The translations under genes and the position numbers were made by a program. The notes under the pieces are model-generated. The model did no database searches. It had not been told where the DNA came from and saw nothing but the letters and a program-made list of their open reading frames with translations. A stretch of DNA of 64,000 nucleotides. It comes from an uncultured Colwellia sp. Lineage in GTDB: Bacteria; Pseudomonadota; Gammaproteobacteria; Enterobacterales; Alteromonadaceae. Positions 36,369-45,453 of the stretch are shown in pieces. Numbering within the stretch: the stretch's first letter is position 1; every line of letters starts with the position of its first letter. The stretch is from positions 62,001 through 126,000 of the forward strand of contig CAJXQM010000003.1 in assembly GCA_913058145.1 (NCBI GenBank), in the 5' to 3' direction.

Positions 36369-36572
36369 ATGGTCAATAAGGATGAGTTTTCAGACAACAT
36401 TAAGCCACACGAGGAAATTACTGAACAAAAAATAATGAGACAACATTGTGAGTTGGCCTACAAACAGTCACTAGCGCAAGCCCAGAGAAACTTACTCGCT
36501 AGCAAACGTATCGAGGATTTGTTTGAGCAAAAAAGGTTAAAAAAGTTGTTCGATGATTCAGATGATTGGTAA
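36369..36572 (+). CDS. small uncharacterised protein, PA3496-like
   Basis: A 67-residue, strongly charged, probably helical protein. The C-terminal part ASKRIEDLFEQKRLKKLF resembles the RIEDxxExxRL pattern of the small PA3496 family, but the match is by eye. I choose the ATG at 36369, with AAGAG upstream; the frame opens at 36306 with an AT-rich, less protein-like N-terminus. It lies between tmcA (divergent) and pdxH (same strand, 105 bases on). The function is unknown. Confidence 0.6.
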   Translation: MVNKDEFSDNIKPHEEITEQKIMRQHCELAYKQSLAQAQRNLLASKRIEDLFEQKRLKKLFDDSDDW

Positions 36573-36677
36573 TGTTTATGTTAATAAAATGAGTACTAAA
36601 AATATTATATTGGTTTTCTGTTATAAAACTCTGATAAAATCAGAACCAATATTAACCCTTTTATTCTGAGTTAACTT

Positions 36678-37331
36678 ATGACGTTATTAGAAAAACTTCG
36701 ATGCTTATTTACCTTTGGTCAAGGAGTCGCTTTACCCTTACCTGAAATTTCTTCTGATTCGACTCCTTTAACACTTTTTACCCAGTGGTTTAATGATGCG
36801 AACAAATCAGGTATTTTATTACCTGAAGCAATGTCTGTAAGCAGTTGTAGTAGTGATGGCCAACCAAGCTCACGCATGGTGTTACTCAAGAATTTCGATG
36901 AACAAGGCTTTGTATTTTTCACTAACTATGGCAGCCGAAAAAGTAATGAACTAGTGGAAAATAATAAGGTAGCATTATTATTTCATTGGAATGTATTACA
37001 AAGGCAAATACGTATAGAAGGTACTGTTGAAAAAGTAACACCTCAAGAATCAGCTGAATATTTTCATAGCCGTGATAGAGGCAGTCAAGTTGGCGCTTGG
37101 GCATCTAAACAAAGCCAAAAGTTAACACATGATAATGAACTCAAAGATCGCATGACACATTTTAATGATAAGTATGCGAAAGGCGAAGTACCTCATCCTG
37201 AATTTTGGGGTGGCTGGCGTATAAAACCGACCTACATTGAATTTTGGCAAGGACGCGCAAGCCGTTTACATGACAGAGTGATTTTTGAGAAAAAAGATGA
37301 AGCTTGGCAGAACTTTAAAATTCATCCGTAG
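36678..37331 (+). CDS. pdxH: pyridoxamine 5'-phosphate oxidase
   Basis: An FMN-dependent oxidase that makes pyridoxal 5'-phosphate from pyridoxine or pyridoxamine phosphate. Visible family motifs are PSSRMVLLKNFDEQGFVFFT, NYGSRKSNEL, HWNVLQRQIRIEG and the C-terminal EFWQGRASRLHDR. The 217-residue length is typical (E. coli 218). It ends near a perfect palindrome that separates it from the convergent SLBB gene. Confidence 0.97.
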   Translation: MTLLEKLRCLFTFGQGVALPLPEISSDSTPLTLFTQWFNDANKSGILLPEAMSVSSCSSDGQPSSRMVLLKNFDEQGFVFFTNYGSRKSNELVENNKVALLFHWNVLQRQIRIEGTVEKVTPQESAEYFHSRDRGSQVGAWASKQSQKLTHDNELKDRMTHFNDKYAKGEVPHPEFWGGWRIKPTYIEFWQGRASRLHDRVIFEKKDEAWQNFKIHP

Positions 37332-37427
37332 GTGCTATAGGTGCTTCAAGTAACCAGTATAAGGTATTGAACCTAAACGACAGTAACTCAACAAATTAAG
37401 TCTCATACGTATTACGCCTTAAACACT

Positions 37428-37455
37428 ATCTCCTCGCCTTTTAAGGCGAGGAGAT
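37428..37455. terminator. perfect 28-base palindrome between convergent pdxH and the SLBB gene
   Basis: A 14-base arm (ATCTCCTCGCCTTT) is fully self-complementary with its second half. A GC-rich stem of this sort between two convergent gene ends probably terminates both transcripts, though the T-tract is short on both strands. Confidence 0.75.
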
Positions 37456-37462
37456 TTAAAAA

Positions 37463-40231
37463 CTACAAGCCGCTAATTGCCGCTATAGCCACTGCTGTGT
37501 TATACATAATAGTGGTCGCATTAGTCCATAATGTTAGATTATTCATGTATTCTGAATCAAGTGGTACCACAACCGTGTCACCAGGCTTCATATCATCACC
37601 AGCGTCACTTGAAAACCAATTGCTATTCTCCATTAACTTAATGCTACCATTCGCCGCAATAATATAAACCCTTCCCTCATCGGCACGCTTTTTACTACCA
37701 CCACTTTGTGCTAAGTAATCGAGTGCAGTTAAACTTTTATCATAAATATGAGAAGAAGTAACTTGTACTTGGCCAATAACATTCACTGAATTTTTTAAGG
37801 TCGGTACGTAGAGTACATCACCACCCTCAAGCAATACATCGTAATCATTATCTTTAACGACTTTAGGTAGATTTAATACTAATCGACCAACTGGTTGTAA
37901 TTTAGTAAGATCGTTTAACATAGTTTGAACATCACTATACGATTGTGAATAATTACTATCTGATAACGATTTTGATGCCATTTCAATTCGTAAATCACTT
38001 GATAGTTTAACTAAGTTTTGTGACTCCAACTCTTGAAGTTTGACTCGAGTAAAGACCGACCCTTCTTGATGCGCAAAACGCGTAAACCCACCGGCTTTTG
38101 CGATTAAATCAGAGAGGTTTTCACCGCGACGAATGGTATATTTACCTGGAAAAACAAACTCGCCTCGTAATTCAACAACATGATTTTCACTCCACGCAGG
38201 TATTTGATGGATATTTAATCTATCTTTGCTTTGTAATAAGATATTATCGTTTTCTTTACCTTGCAACGCGGCGGTTAAATTCACCTGAATAGAACGTTTA
38301 TTAACCGATAGCATACGCACTTGATTGCGAGTAAGTTCTGCTCGCACTAAATAGGCTGATTCATTCAAACCACCTGCCGCGGCGATTAAATCGTCTACCC
38401 TACCGTTACGCGCTAAAGGATAAACACCAGGAAACTTAACCGATCCATCAATTTCTATTAACTGAATAGGTAACCCAGAACCACCTTGATTTTTTAGTTT
38501 TTGAATAATAGGCAGTAATAAGCGTTGGCGAGAAAATAAAGTAAGTTCCTTTATATTAACTTCTTCTTCAAGTTCACCACCTGATATTTTCACAATAGAT
38601 CGATTGACCAATTTTTCTGCTTCGTCTACTTCCATCTCAGCTAATTTATTTGAATGGTCATATTTTTGCCAAAACTGTTTAGTTTTAAATTTATCCTTAG
38701 CCAGTTGCTGTTCTTTATTAAAGAGTTCGTCTTCTGTGTATGCAAGCATATCAAGTGATAAATTGCTTTCAGCTAATTTAGATATACGAGAGAATACTAA
38801 CAATTTGTCATTGGCTTTTAATAAAAGGTTATCTTCAGATTCTGGATCAGTAATGGCTTTAGCAAGCCCAAATTGCAATATTTCTATATTACGTGCGAGA
38901 TCAATTTCTCGAATAATCAAACTATAATTTAAATCAGCATTCGCTAATAAGTGTGAATTAACTTGGGGTAGTAAATCGGTAACTCTTTGTCCTTGTTGCC
39001 ACTGATATTTTCCTGGACGAGTTAATGCACCAATCAAAGTAATCGATTGCGAAAACATATCAGCTGCTTTCAAGACTCTTACAAAATCACCGGCTTGTAC
39101 TTTTGATAATAATTTTTTCGAGTTGGTAAAGTCGATATTAACAACACTACGTAGCTTACTTTGATTATAACGTTCAATAATCGTTGATTTTGCATAGGCA
39201 CTTGGTAATAAACCACCAGCCATAGTTAAAACACTAGCAAAATCATCTCCCGTTGCTAATTCATAAATAGCCGGACGACGTACTTCGCCATCAATAGAAA
39301 CGGTTCTACCAACAGGCGCAATAAAAACCACATCCCCTGATTGTAATAATACATCGTTACTAGAGTCACCTTGAATAAGTAAATCGTATAAGTCGAGTGT
39401 TTTAATCAACTTACCAGCACGCTTTAGTTGAATATTACGTAAACTCCCAATATCACTAATACCACCTGCGGCAAAAACAGCATGGATTATACTGGACAAA
39501 GAACTTAAATTGTATGGTCCCGGTTTATGTGCTGCACCTAAAACAAATACTCGCATTGAACGTAATGAGGCCATGCCTATAACGACATCAACACCCATCA
39601 CTTTTTCTTTAATTTTGGCAATTAATAAACGCTTCATCTCCCGATAAGACAAGCCAGCCACTGCAAAAGGTCCATGAGATGGGAAAATAATATTCCCTTC
39701 CCTGTTCACTTCTAATTCTAATACATCATTTTCTTTACCAAATACCTGAATAGAAATTTTATCACCTGGGGCAACGATATAACCGGTAGGGATAGCAATA
39801 TCCATGGTTGGCGCAAAAGTTTGCGGTGAATTAGCAAAAACATCATAACCAAAAGGTTTTAATTTTTTTACTCCTTCGACGTTTTCTTCTTGCTCATCAG
39901 GATATTGTTCTTCCGTATATTGAACAGGGTTACCTTCCAGATCAAATTCGGTACCACGAGGGTAACGTTGAGTGTTTTCGGCTACATTGCTATCACTATT
40001 CTTCCCTGACAACTGCGCTTTAATGTCACTAAGATCAATTCCCATACTGTTAGCTAGCATTTCCTGCTGCGCTTTTGGTAACTTTTTAAACTGCTCTATC
40101 TGCGCCTGACTTACTTGAGCAGACATAGCGTGAGTTGAAAAAGTTAATATAGAAAAAGCAATAAAATGAAAGGTAACATTAATTAACATTCGGGTAACTT
40201 TATTAGAAAGTTTTTTTAGGATAATAGTCAT
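37463..40231 (-). CDS. SLBB-domain polysaccharide export protein (Wza-like)
   Basis: A large predicted periplasmic/outer-membrane protein (about 922 residues). A signal peptide-like N-terminus ends near STHAMSAQ. The poly_export domain (about 125-210, with GYIVAPGDKISIQVFGKEND) is followed by several SLBB repeats, each with a beta-grasp pattern such as VFVLGAAHKPGPYNLSS, SIDGEVRRPAIYELATGDD and ELRGEFVFPGKYTIRRGE. These proteins export capsule or exopolysaccharide. The genes usual for such a cluster (tyrosine kinase, glycosyltransferases) are absent nearby. I use ATG 40231; its AGGAA is 14 bases away, and a longer GTG frame starts at 40264. Confidence 0.85.
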   Translation of the reverse strand: MTIILKKLSNKVTRMLINVTFHFIAFSILTFSTHAMSAQVSQAQIEQFKKLPKAQQEMLANSMGIDLSDIKAQLSGKNSDSNVAENTQRYPRGTEFDLEGNPVQYTEEQYPDEQEENVEGVKKLKPFGYDVFANSPQTFAPTMDIAIPTGYIVAPGDKISIQVFGKENDVLELEVNREGNIIFPSHGPFAVAGLSYREMKRLLIAKIKEKVMGVDVVIGMASLRSMRVFVLGAAHKPGPYNLSSLSSIIHAVFAAGGISDIGSLRNIQLKRAGKLIKTLDLYDLLIQGDSSNDVLLQSGDVVFIAPVGRTVSIDGEVRRPAIYELATGDDFASVLTMAGGLLPSAYAKSTIIERYNQSKLRSVVNIDFTNSKKLLSKVQAGDFVRVLKAADMFSQSITLIGALTRPGKYQWQQGQRVTDLLPQVNSHLLANADLNYSLIIREIDLARNIEILQFGLAKAITDPESEDNLLLKANDKLLVFSRISKLAESNLSLDMLAYTEDELFNKEQQLAKDKFKTKQFWQKYDHSNKLAEMEVDEAEKLVNRSIVKISGGELEEEVNIKELTLFSRQRLLLPIIQKLKNQGGSGLPIQLIEIDGSVKFPGVYPLARNGRVDDLIAAAGGLNESAYLVRAELTRNQVRMLSVNKRSIQVNLTAALQGKENDNILLQSKDRLNIHQIPAWSENHVVELRGEFVFPGKYTIRRGENLSDLIAKAGGFTRFAHQEGSVFTRVKLQELESQNLVKLSSDLRIEMASKSLSDSNYSQSYSDVQTMLNDLTKLQPVGRLVLNLPKVVKDNDYDVLLEGGDVLYVPTLKNSVNVIGQVQVTSSHIYDKSLTALDYLAQSGGSKKRADEGRVYIIAANGSIKLMENSNWFSSDAGDDMKPGDTVVVPLDSEYMNNLTLWTNATTIMYNTAVAIAAISGL

Positions 40232-40264
40232 TAGCGCAAATAGGTTCCTGTAATGCGGTTTCAC

Positions 40265-40725
40265 TAAGTCAATGAAATAGATTTAGCTATAATAAAACGT
40301 GTAGAGCATTCATGCTCAAATCAACTATCGACAAGTTTAACAGCATCATAACAAGCAAACAATAGTCCAATATCAGTAAGCATTCACCTACAATCAATCT
40401 TATAATGCATTTGCCTTTACCTAAATGACCATCAGGTAAGCTGCGCAAGTATAATAAGTAAAGCTAATGTAGATTTTATGGCTAGGTTTATTGAATTATG
40501 TTACACAGAGCGATTACTTAATAGGAAAGATTTCTCTACATAACATATGATTGTTAATATTTTGTTATAACAGTCTCACTTGCCTTTACAATCAAGCACA
40601 GGTATAACTTTCGTCTGTTAATGAATTTTAGCACTATATCGTTATGAGCAAAATCTGTCCGCCATAATAAAAATCAATACGACATAATAAAAATCAATAC
40701 AACATAATGATTTTACGGAGATTTT
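40265..40725. other. 461-base spacer between the divergent SLBB and POT genes
   Basis: The sequence is AT-rich and must hold promoters in both directions, though no pair is clear to me. A 20-base tandem repeat lies at its end (40663-40710, separate). No coding sequence or RNA gene is evident. Confidence 0.5.
40663..40710. repeat. 20-base tandem repeat upstream of the POT transporter gene
   Basis: CATAATAAAAATCAATACGA (40663-40682) is repeated with one change (...AA) at 40683-40702, and a third partial copy CATAATGA follows. The array ends 15 bases before the transporter's ATG, next to its CGGAGA ribosome site. Confidence 0.9.
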
Positions 40726-42228
40726 ATGACAACAGTATCAACAAAAGATTTTTTGGGTCACCCCAGTGGCCTTAAAACACTTTTTTTTACCGAAATGTGG
40801 GAGCGTATGAGTTATTACGGCATGCGCATGTTACTTGTTTTATTTATGACCGCCACCCTACAAGAAGAAGGATTAGGCTTAACCGTCGCCTCAGCAGCTG
40901 CAATTTATGGTCTGTACACAGGTAGTGTCTATTTTATGGGACTGCCTGGTGGTTGGATTGCTGATAGGTTGATTGGTGGACAAAAAGCCATATGGTATGG
41001 CGGAATCATCATCATGATCGGCCATATAATTTTAGCCATACCTAGCGATTATTCATTTTTAATTGGTTTAATCTTTGTCGTGTTAGGAACAGGCTTATTA
41101 AAGCCCAACATTGGTGCCATGGTAGGTCAGTTATATTCTGATCAAGATATTCGTCGTGATAGTGGTTACGCCATCTATTATATGGGCATTAATATCGGTT
41201 CAGTGATCGGTTATGGTGCTTGTGGTTATTTAATGGAGAATCAGGGTTGGCATTGGGCATTTGGTGCTGCGGCTATAGGTATGGCTGTAGGATTAATTCA
41301 ATATAAAATCACTACGCCAAATCTTAATGGCATAGGCGCGAAGCCAGTTCATCCTTTATCAAAAAAAGCACAAAAACTTAGCTGGACAATTATCTACGGA
41401 TTTTTAGCGAGTGTTGTCTTAGTCACTTACATGATATTCCAAGATATGCTGACCATTGTACCGGTTACCATTGCTCAATATGTTGCTGTCGCATTTTCTG
41501 CTATTTTTGTTATTTACTATGCTAGTATTTATTTTTTCAGTTCATTATCAGTTATTGAAAAGAAAAAATTAATCGCGTTATTAATTATTTGTGTTGCTTC
41601 TGCTTGTTTTTGGTCCGGTTTTGAACAAGCAGGTTCGTCAATGAACTTATTTACTCGTGATTATACCGATCGTATTGTGGGTTCGTTTGAAATACCTACA
41701 GGTTGGTTCCAATCATTAAACGCATTATTTATCGTATTGTTATCCCCTTTCTTTGCCGCATTATGGATTAACTTAGGGAAAAAGCTTGTTAGTCCATCTT
41801 ATGGAATAAAATGTGCTGTTGGTTTAATGATTATGGGAAGTGGCTTTATTATAATGTTCTTTGCTGCACAACATGCAGCGTCTGGAATGAAAGTTGCCCC
41901 TTATTGGTTAGTAGCGACTTATTTTTTACATACCGTTGGTGAGTTATGTTTGAGCCCTGTCGCATTAAGCGCAGTGAGTAAATTATCTCCTAAACGCTTT
42001 TCAGGACAAATGATGGGCATTTTTGTTTTGACTTATTCCATTGGGAATATCATCTCTGGTTTATTGGCAGGTAATTATGATCCAAACAATGTAGCTCAAA
42101 TACCTTCACTGTATATCCAAATTAGTTTATTTAGTATTGGGATTGGTTTGATTATTTTATTGCTAGGGTTTAAATCAAGGTTTTGGGAGAATTTATCCGA
42201 AGATAAAACTACAATGAGTAATGCTTAA
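40726..42228 (+). CDS. POT family proton-coupled peptide transporter
   Basis: A 500-residue inner-membrane transporter of the POT/PTR family, which takes up di- and tripeptides with protons. The ExxERxxYYG signature is in TEMWERMSYYGMRMLL near residue 22. The conserved PGGWIADRLIGGQKAI follows, and SPVALSAVSKLSPKRFSGQMMG is in the C-terminal half. It has about 12-14 helices. The substrate range is not readable from sequence. A hairpin terminator follows the stop. Confidence 0.93.
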   Translation: MTTVSTKDFLGHPSGLKTLFFTEMWERMSYYGMRMLLVLFMTATLQEEGLGLTVASAAAIYGLYTGSVYFMGLPGGWIADRLIGGQKAIWYGGIIIMIGHIILAIPSDYSFLIGLIFVVLGTGLLKPNIGAMVGQLYSDQDIRRDSGYAIYYMGINIGSVIGYGACGYLMENQGWHWAFGAAAIGMAVGLIQYKITTPNLNGIGAKPVHPLSKKAQKLSWTIIYGFLASVVLVTYMIFQDMLTIVPVTIAQYVAVAFSAIFVIYYASIYFFSSLSVIEKKKLIALLIICVASACFWSGFEQAGSSMNLFTRDYTDRIVGSFEIPTGWFQSLNALFIVLLSPFFAALWINLGKKLVSPSYGIKCAVGLMIMGSGFIIMFFAAQHAASGMKVAPYWLVATYFLHTVGELCLSPVALSAVSKLSPKRFSGQMMGIFVLTYSIGNIISGLLAGNYDPNNVAQIPSLYIQISLFSIGIGLIILLLGFKSRFWENLSEDKTTMSNA

Positions 42229-42249
42229 TAAGCACATGATTAGTATTAA

Positions 42250-42282
42250 GTGGGTATTATCGACATACCCACCTTTATTTTT
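42250..42282 (+). terminator. hairpin after the POT transporter gene
   Basis: GTGGGTAT (42250-42257) pairs with ATACCCAC (42265-42272), loop of 7 bases, then CTTTATTTTT. It may terminate the transporter transcript ahead of the next gene at 42298. Confidence 0.7.
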
Positions 42283-42297
42283 AGATTGAGAAAATAA

Positions 42298-42936
42298 ATG
42301 AGCAAGCCTTTATTAATATCTACTGAACACTATACTAGAGCGTCAATTAGAGAAAAATTACGTACCAAAAGAAAGACACTTACCACAAGATTTCAAAAAA
42401 AAACTGCTGAAGCATTGCTGTTAATATTACAAAACGATATTGTTGTAAAAGAAGCCAAACACATTGCTTTATATTTGGCCAATAACGGTGAATTAGATCT
42501 TAAACCCTTTATTCGTTGGTGTTGGCAGCAAAATAAACATCTCTACTTACCCGTTGTTCATCCTTTTTCTAAAGGAAATTTATTATTTTTACGCTATAAC
42601 CCTCAGTCAACCATGGTTATTAATCGGTATAATATTGAAGAGCCTAAGCTAGACGTTAGAGAGATCAAACCGATACAACAACTCGATGTTATGTTAACTC
42701 CTTTGGTTGCCTTTGATAGCACAGGAGCAAGAATTGGGATGGGTGGCGGCTATTATGATAGAACCTTAGCTAAATGGCATGAACACTATACCCAAGATAA
42801 ACAATATAGCCCTTCTATCATTGGGGTTGCTCACGATTGTCAACAGGTAACAAAAGTGCCCCCTGAAGCTTGGGATATCCCGCTACCCAAAATAATCACC
42901 CCTACGCGTACGATAAACTGTAAGCCATTGGGATAA
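42298..42936 (+). CDS. ygfA: 5-formyltetrahydrofolate cyclo-ligase
   Basis: It converts 5-formyl-THF to methenyl-THF with ATP. The hallmark glycine-rich segment GARIGMGGGYYDRTLAKW is near residue 145. The N-terminal KLRTKRKTL and the C-terminal EAWDIPLPKIITPT also fit the family. The length is 212 residues, longer than E. coli YgfA/Fau (182). In E. coli it follows the 6S RNA gene, but only 69 bases separate it from the transporter gene here, so no 6S RNA is adjacent. Confidence 0.92.
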   Translation: MSKPLLISTEHYTRASIREKLRTKRKTLTTRFQKKTAEALLLILQNDIVVKEAKHIALYLANNGELDLKPFIRWCWQQNKHLYLPVVHPFSKGNLLFLRYNPQSTMVINRYNIEEPKLDVREIKPIQQLDVMLTPLVAFDSTGARIGMGGGYYDRTLAKWHEHYTQDKQYSPSIIGVAHDCQQVTKVPPEAWDIPLPKIITPTRTINCKPLG

Positions 42937-42937
42937 T

Positions 42938-42986
42938 CCATACCCATTTTACTTGAAGTGGCAAGATTCAACTGGAACGGGTATAG
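42938..42986. repeat. imperfect inverted repeat with ATACCC / GGGTAT ends
   Basis: CATACCCATT (from 42939) is opposite AACGGGTATAG (42976-42986), and ACTTGAAGT is opposite GATTCAACT in the middle, forming an imperfect 49-base hairpin just after the ygfA stop codon. The ends match the perfect element at 20615-20672. It may be part of the same dispersed family, or act as a terminator of ygfA. Confidence 0.5.
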
Positions 42987-43157
42987 CACCTGAAGTAAGA
43001 ACCCCGACACAAAATTATTTTAGTCCCTGAGCACTTATACTGACACTCTGTTTATAAAACCAAATTTCAGCAATAACTCTTACTGTTTTTTGTAAACGCT
43101 ACTGCTATAATCGTCCCATTAATTCAAGTCATCAATAATATTCTCTAAGGCCCCCTA

Positions 43158-43814
43158 ATGACTCAAGACGAGATGAAAAAAGCAGCAGCAATTAAAGCAT
43201 TAGAATTTATTAAAAATGATACCATTGTCGGCGTAGGCACGGGATCTACCGTAAATCATTTTATTGATGCCTTAGCGACAATCAAACACAAAATTGAAGG
43301 TGCTGTTTCTAGCTCTGAAGAATCAAGCAAACGCTTAAAGTCCCACGGTATTGAAGTATTTGATCTAAACAATGTTGATGATTTAGACGTTTATGTTGAT
43401 GGTGCAGATGAAATAACTCAGTATATGAGTATGATTAAAGGTGGTGGAGCGGCGCTAACCCGTGAAAAAATTGTCGCTGCCGTTGCCAAAAAGTTTATTT
43501 GTATTGCTGATGATTCGAAACAAGTTAAACTACTGGGTCACTTCCCATTGCCTGTTGAAGTCATTCCGATGGCACGCAGTTATGTTGCCCGTGAGCTAGT
43601 TAAACTAGGCGGTGATCCTGAATATCGTCAAGGCGTGGTTACCGATAACGGTAATATTATCCTTGATGTTCACAACTTATTAATTATAGATCCTAAAAAA
43701 TTAGAAGCTGATATTAACGCCATTGTTGGCGTAGTAACGAATGGCTTATTTGCGCAGCGAGGCGCTGATATATTAATTTTAGGGACACCAACTGGTGCCT
43801 GTATAATTGAATAG
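43158..43814 (+). CDS. rpiA: ribose-5-phosphate isomerase A
   Basis: It interconverts ribose 5-phosphate and ribulose 5-phosphate in the pentose phosphate pathway. The phosphate-binding motif [12 protein letters not shown] (about 22-33), the acidic loop DVYVDGADE and [14 protein letters not shown] are all present. The 218 residues match E. coli (219). The ATG at 43158 follows an AAGG-like site. It lies between ygfA and serA, the order seen in many gammaproteobacteria. Confidence 0.98.
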   Translation: MTQDEMKKAAAIKALEFIKNDTIVGVGTGSTVNHFIDALATIKHKIEGAVSSSEESSKRLKSHGIEVFDLNNVDDLDVYVDGADEITQYMSMIKGGGAALTREKIVAAVAKKFICIADDSKQVKLLGHFPLPVEVIPMARSYVARELVKLGGDPEYRQGVVTDNGNIILDVHNLLIIDPKKLEADINAIVGVVTNGLFAQRGADILILGTPTGACIIE

Positions 43815-44037
43815 CTATCGAATATAATTAAAAATTATATATGTGTATTCATCTAGCTAGGTTATCTTTTTTATCCATTTAGCCTAAATAAGTACTTTAG
43901 AGTCTATACACTATATGCTATCTTATTGACATTATAGATATCTAGCCATCTAAAAACATTTTTGTTTTTGCTAAAATATGGCGATATTTGACACATTCAA
44001 AAATATAAGTGTTACTTAACGAGCGAAGCGACCCCTT

Positions 44038-45273
44038 ATGACTACAAGTAAAAATTCATTAGCAAAAGACAAGATTAAAATTTTATTACTTGAAGGTGTA
44101 CATCAAAGTGCCCTTGAAGAGCTTACAGCAAAAGGATACTCGAATATCGAGTATATTAAAACCTCACTCAATGAGGCCGATTTAATTGAAAAAATTGCCA
44201 ATGCACACTTTATTGGTATTCGCTCGCGTACTCAATTAACCGCTGAAGTATTAAGCCACGCAAAAAAATTAGTGGCTATTGGTTGTTTTTGTATTGGTAC
44301 CAATCAAGTTGATACCATCGCAGCACAAAAATTAGGTATTCCCGTTTTTAATGCCCCGTTTTCAAATACTCGCTCAGTTGCAGAGTTAGTACTAGGTGAA
44401 ACCTTATTACTACTCCGTGGTATTCCTGAAAAAAGCGCTAAGGCACACCGTGGAGAATGGTTTAAATCAGCCGTTGGTTCAGTAGAAGCTCGCGGTAAAA
44501 CATTAGGTATTATTGGTTACGGTCACATTGGTACACAGCTTGGTATTTTGGCGGAAACATTAGGGATGCGCGTACGTTTTTATGATATCGAAACAAAGCT
44601 CCCCTTAGGCAACGCAAGTCAATCAGCCTCATTAAATGCCTTACTTGGCGAATCAGATGTAGTTAGTTTGCATGTACCAGAAACACCACAAACACAATAC
44701 ATGATTGGTTCAGCTCAATTTGAAGCAATGAAATCCGGGGCCGTATTTATTAATGCTTCTCGTGGAACTGTTGTAGACATTGATGCGTTAGCAGACGCTT
44801 TATCTCAGAAAAAAGTAGCGGGTGCTGCCATCGACGTATTCCCTGTTGAACCAAAAGGTAATGATGATGAGTTTGTCTCACCATTACGTGGCTTTGATAA
44901 TGTTATTTTAACACCCCATATTGGTGGTAGTACTAAAGAAGCCCAAGAAAATATTGGTTTGGAAGTAGCAAGTAAATTAGCCAAATATTCAGACAATGGT
45001 TCAAGCTTATCCGCCGTTAATTTTCCTGAAGTATCACTACCTGAGCACGTGAATGCTAGTCGATTATTACACATTCATCACAACCAACCGGGTGTATTGA
45101 CGAAAATTAACCAAGCGTTTGCCGAACACGGTATTAACATTGCCGCTCAGTACTTACAAACTGATGATAAAATTGGTTATGTGGTTATTGATATTGAATC
45201 TGCTGACAGTGCCCAAGCACTTAAAGCATTAAAAGCAATTGATGGTACTATCCGCGCAAGAATATTGCATTAA
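44038..45273 (+). CDS. serA: D-3-phosphoglycerate dehydrogenase
   Basis: The first step of serine synthesis, oxidising 3-phosphoglycerate with NAD. The Rossmann motif IGYGHIGTQLGILAE is near residue 160. The catalytic Arg is in INASRGTVVD, Glu in FPVEPKG, and His in LTPHIGGST. The C-terminal ACT domain (about 340-411, LLHIHHNQPGVLTKINQAF) senses serine. The length is 411 residues, like E. coli (410). A bidirectional hairpin follows at 45313. Confidence 0.98.
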   Translation: MTTSKNSLAKDKIKILLLEGVHQSALEELTAKGYSNIEYIKTSLNEADLIEKIANAHFIGIRSRTQLTAEVLSHAKKLVAIGCFCIGTNQVDTIAAQKLGIPVFNAPFSNTRSVAELVLGETLLLLRGIPEKSAKAHRGEWFKSAVGSVEARGKTLGIIGYGHIGTQLGILAETLGMRVRFYDIETKLPLGNASQSASLNALLGESDVVSLHVPETPQTQYMIGSAQFEAMKSGAVFINASRGTVVDIDALADALSQKKVAGAAIDVFPVEPKGNDDEFVSPLRGFDNVILTPHIGGSTKEAQENIGLEVASKLAKYSDNGSSLSAVNFPEVSLPEHVNASRLLHIHHNQPGVLTKINQAFAEHGINIAAQYLQTDDKIGYVVIDIESADSAQALKALKAIDGTIRARILH

Positions 45274-45312
45274 TAGGTTAGTTATACCTACTCTATTAAT
45301 TGTTATTTTAAT

Positions 45313-45341
45313 AAAAAAAGAGATCATAGATCTCTTTTTTT
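45313..45341. terminator. bidirectional terminator between serA and tyrR
   Basis: AAAAAAAGAGATC pairs with GATCTCTTTTTTT around a 3-base loop. T-runs occur on both strands, so it can end serA on plus and tyrR on minus. Both coding regions converge on it. Confidence 0.88.
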
Positions 45342-45453
45342 ATTACTATTCACCCATCATTTTCTTATTGCCTTAACACTACTTTACCTCGACGACTTCC
45401 CTACCCATTCTATTGAGGTTATTGGGCGATAAAACAACAAGTATTGGTATTAA

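Noticed and set aside
38604-38927. 107-residue ORF antisense to the SLBB gene
   Set aside because: A shadow frame with no plausible ribosome site or family similarity.
42229-42297. Expected 6S RNA gene upstream of ygfA
   Set aside because: In E. coli ssrS lies here, but the spacer is only 69 bases and holds a terminator hairpin, so no 6S RNA is present.
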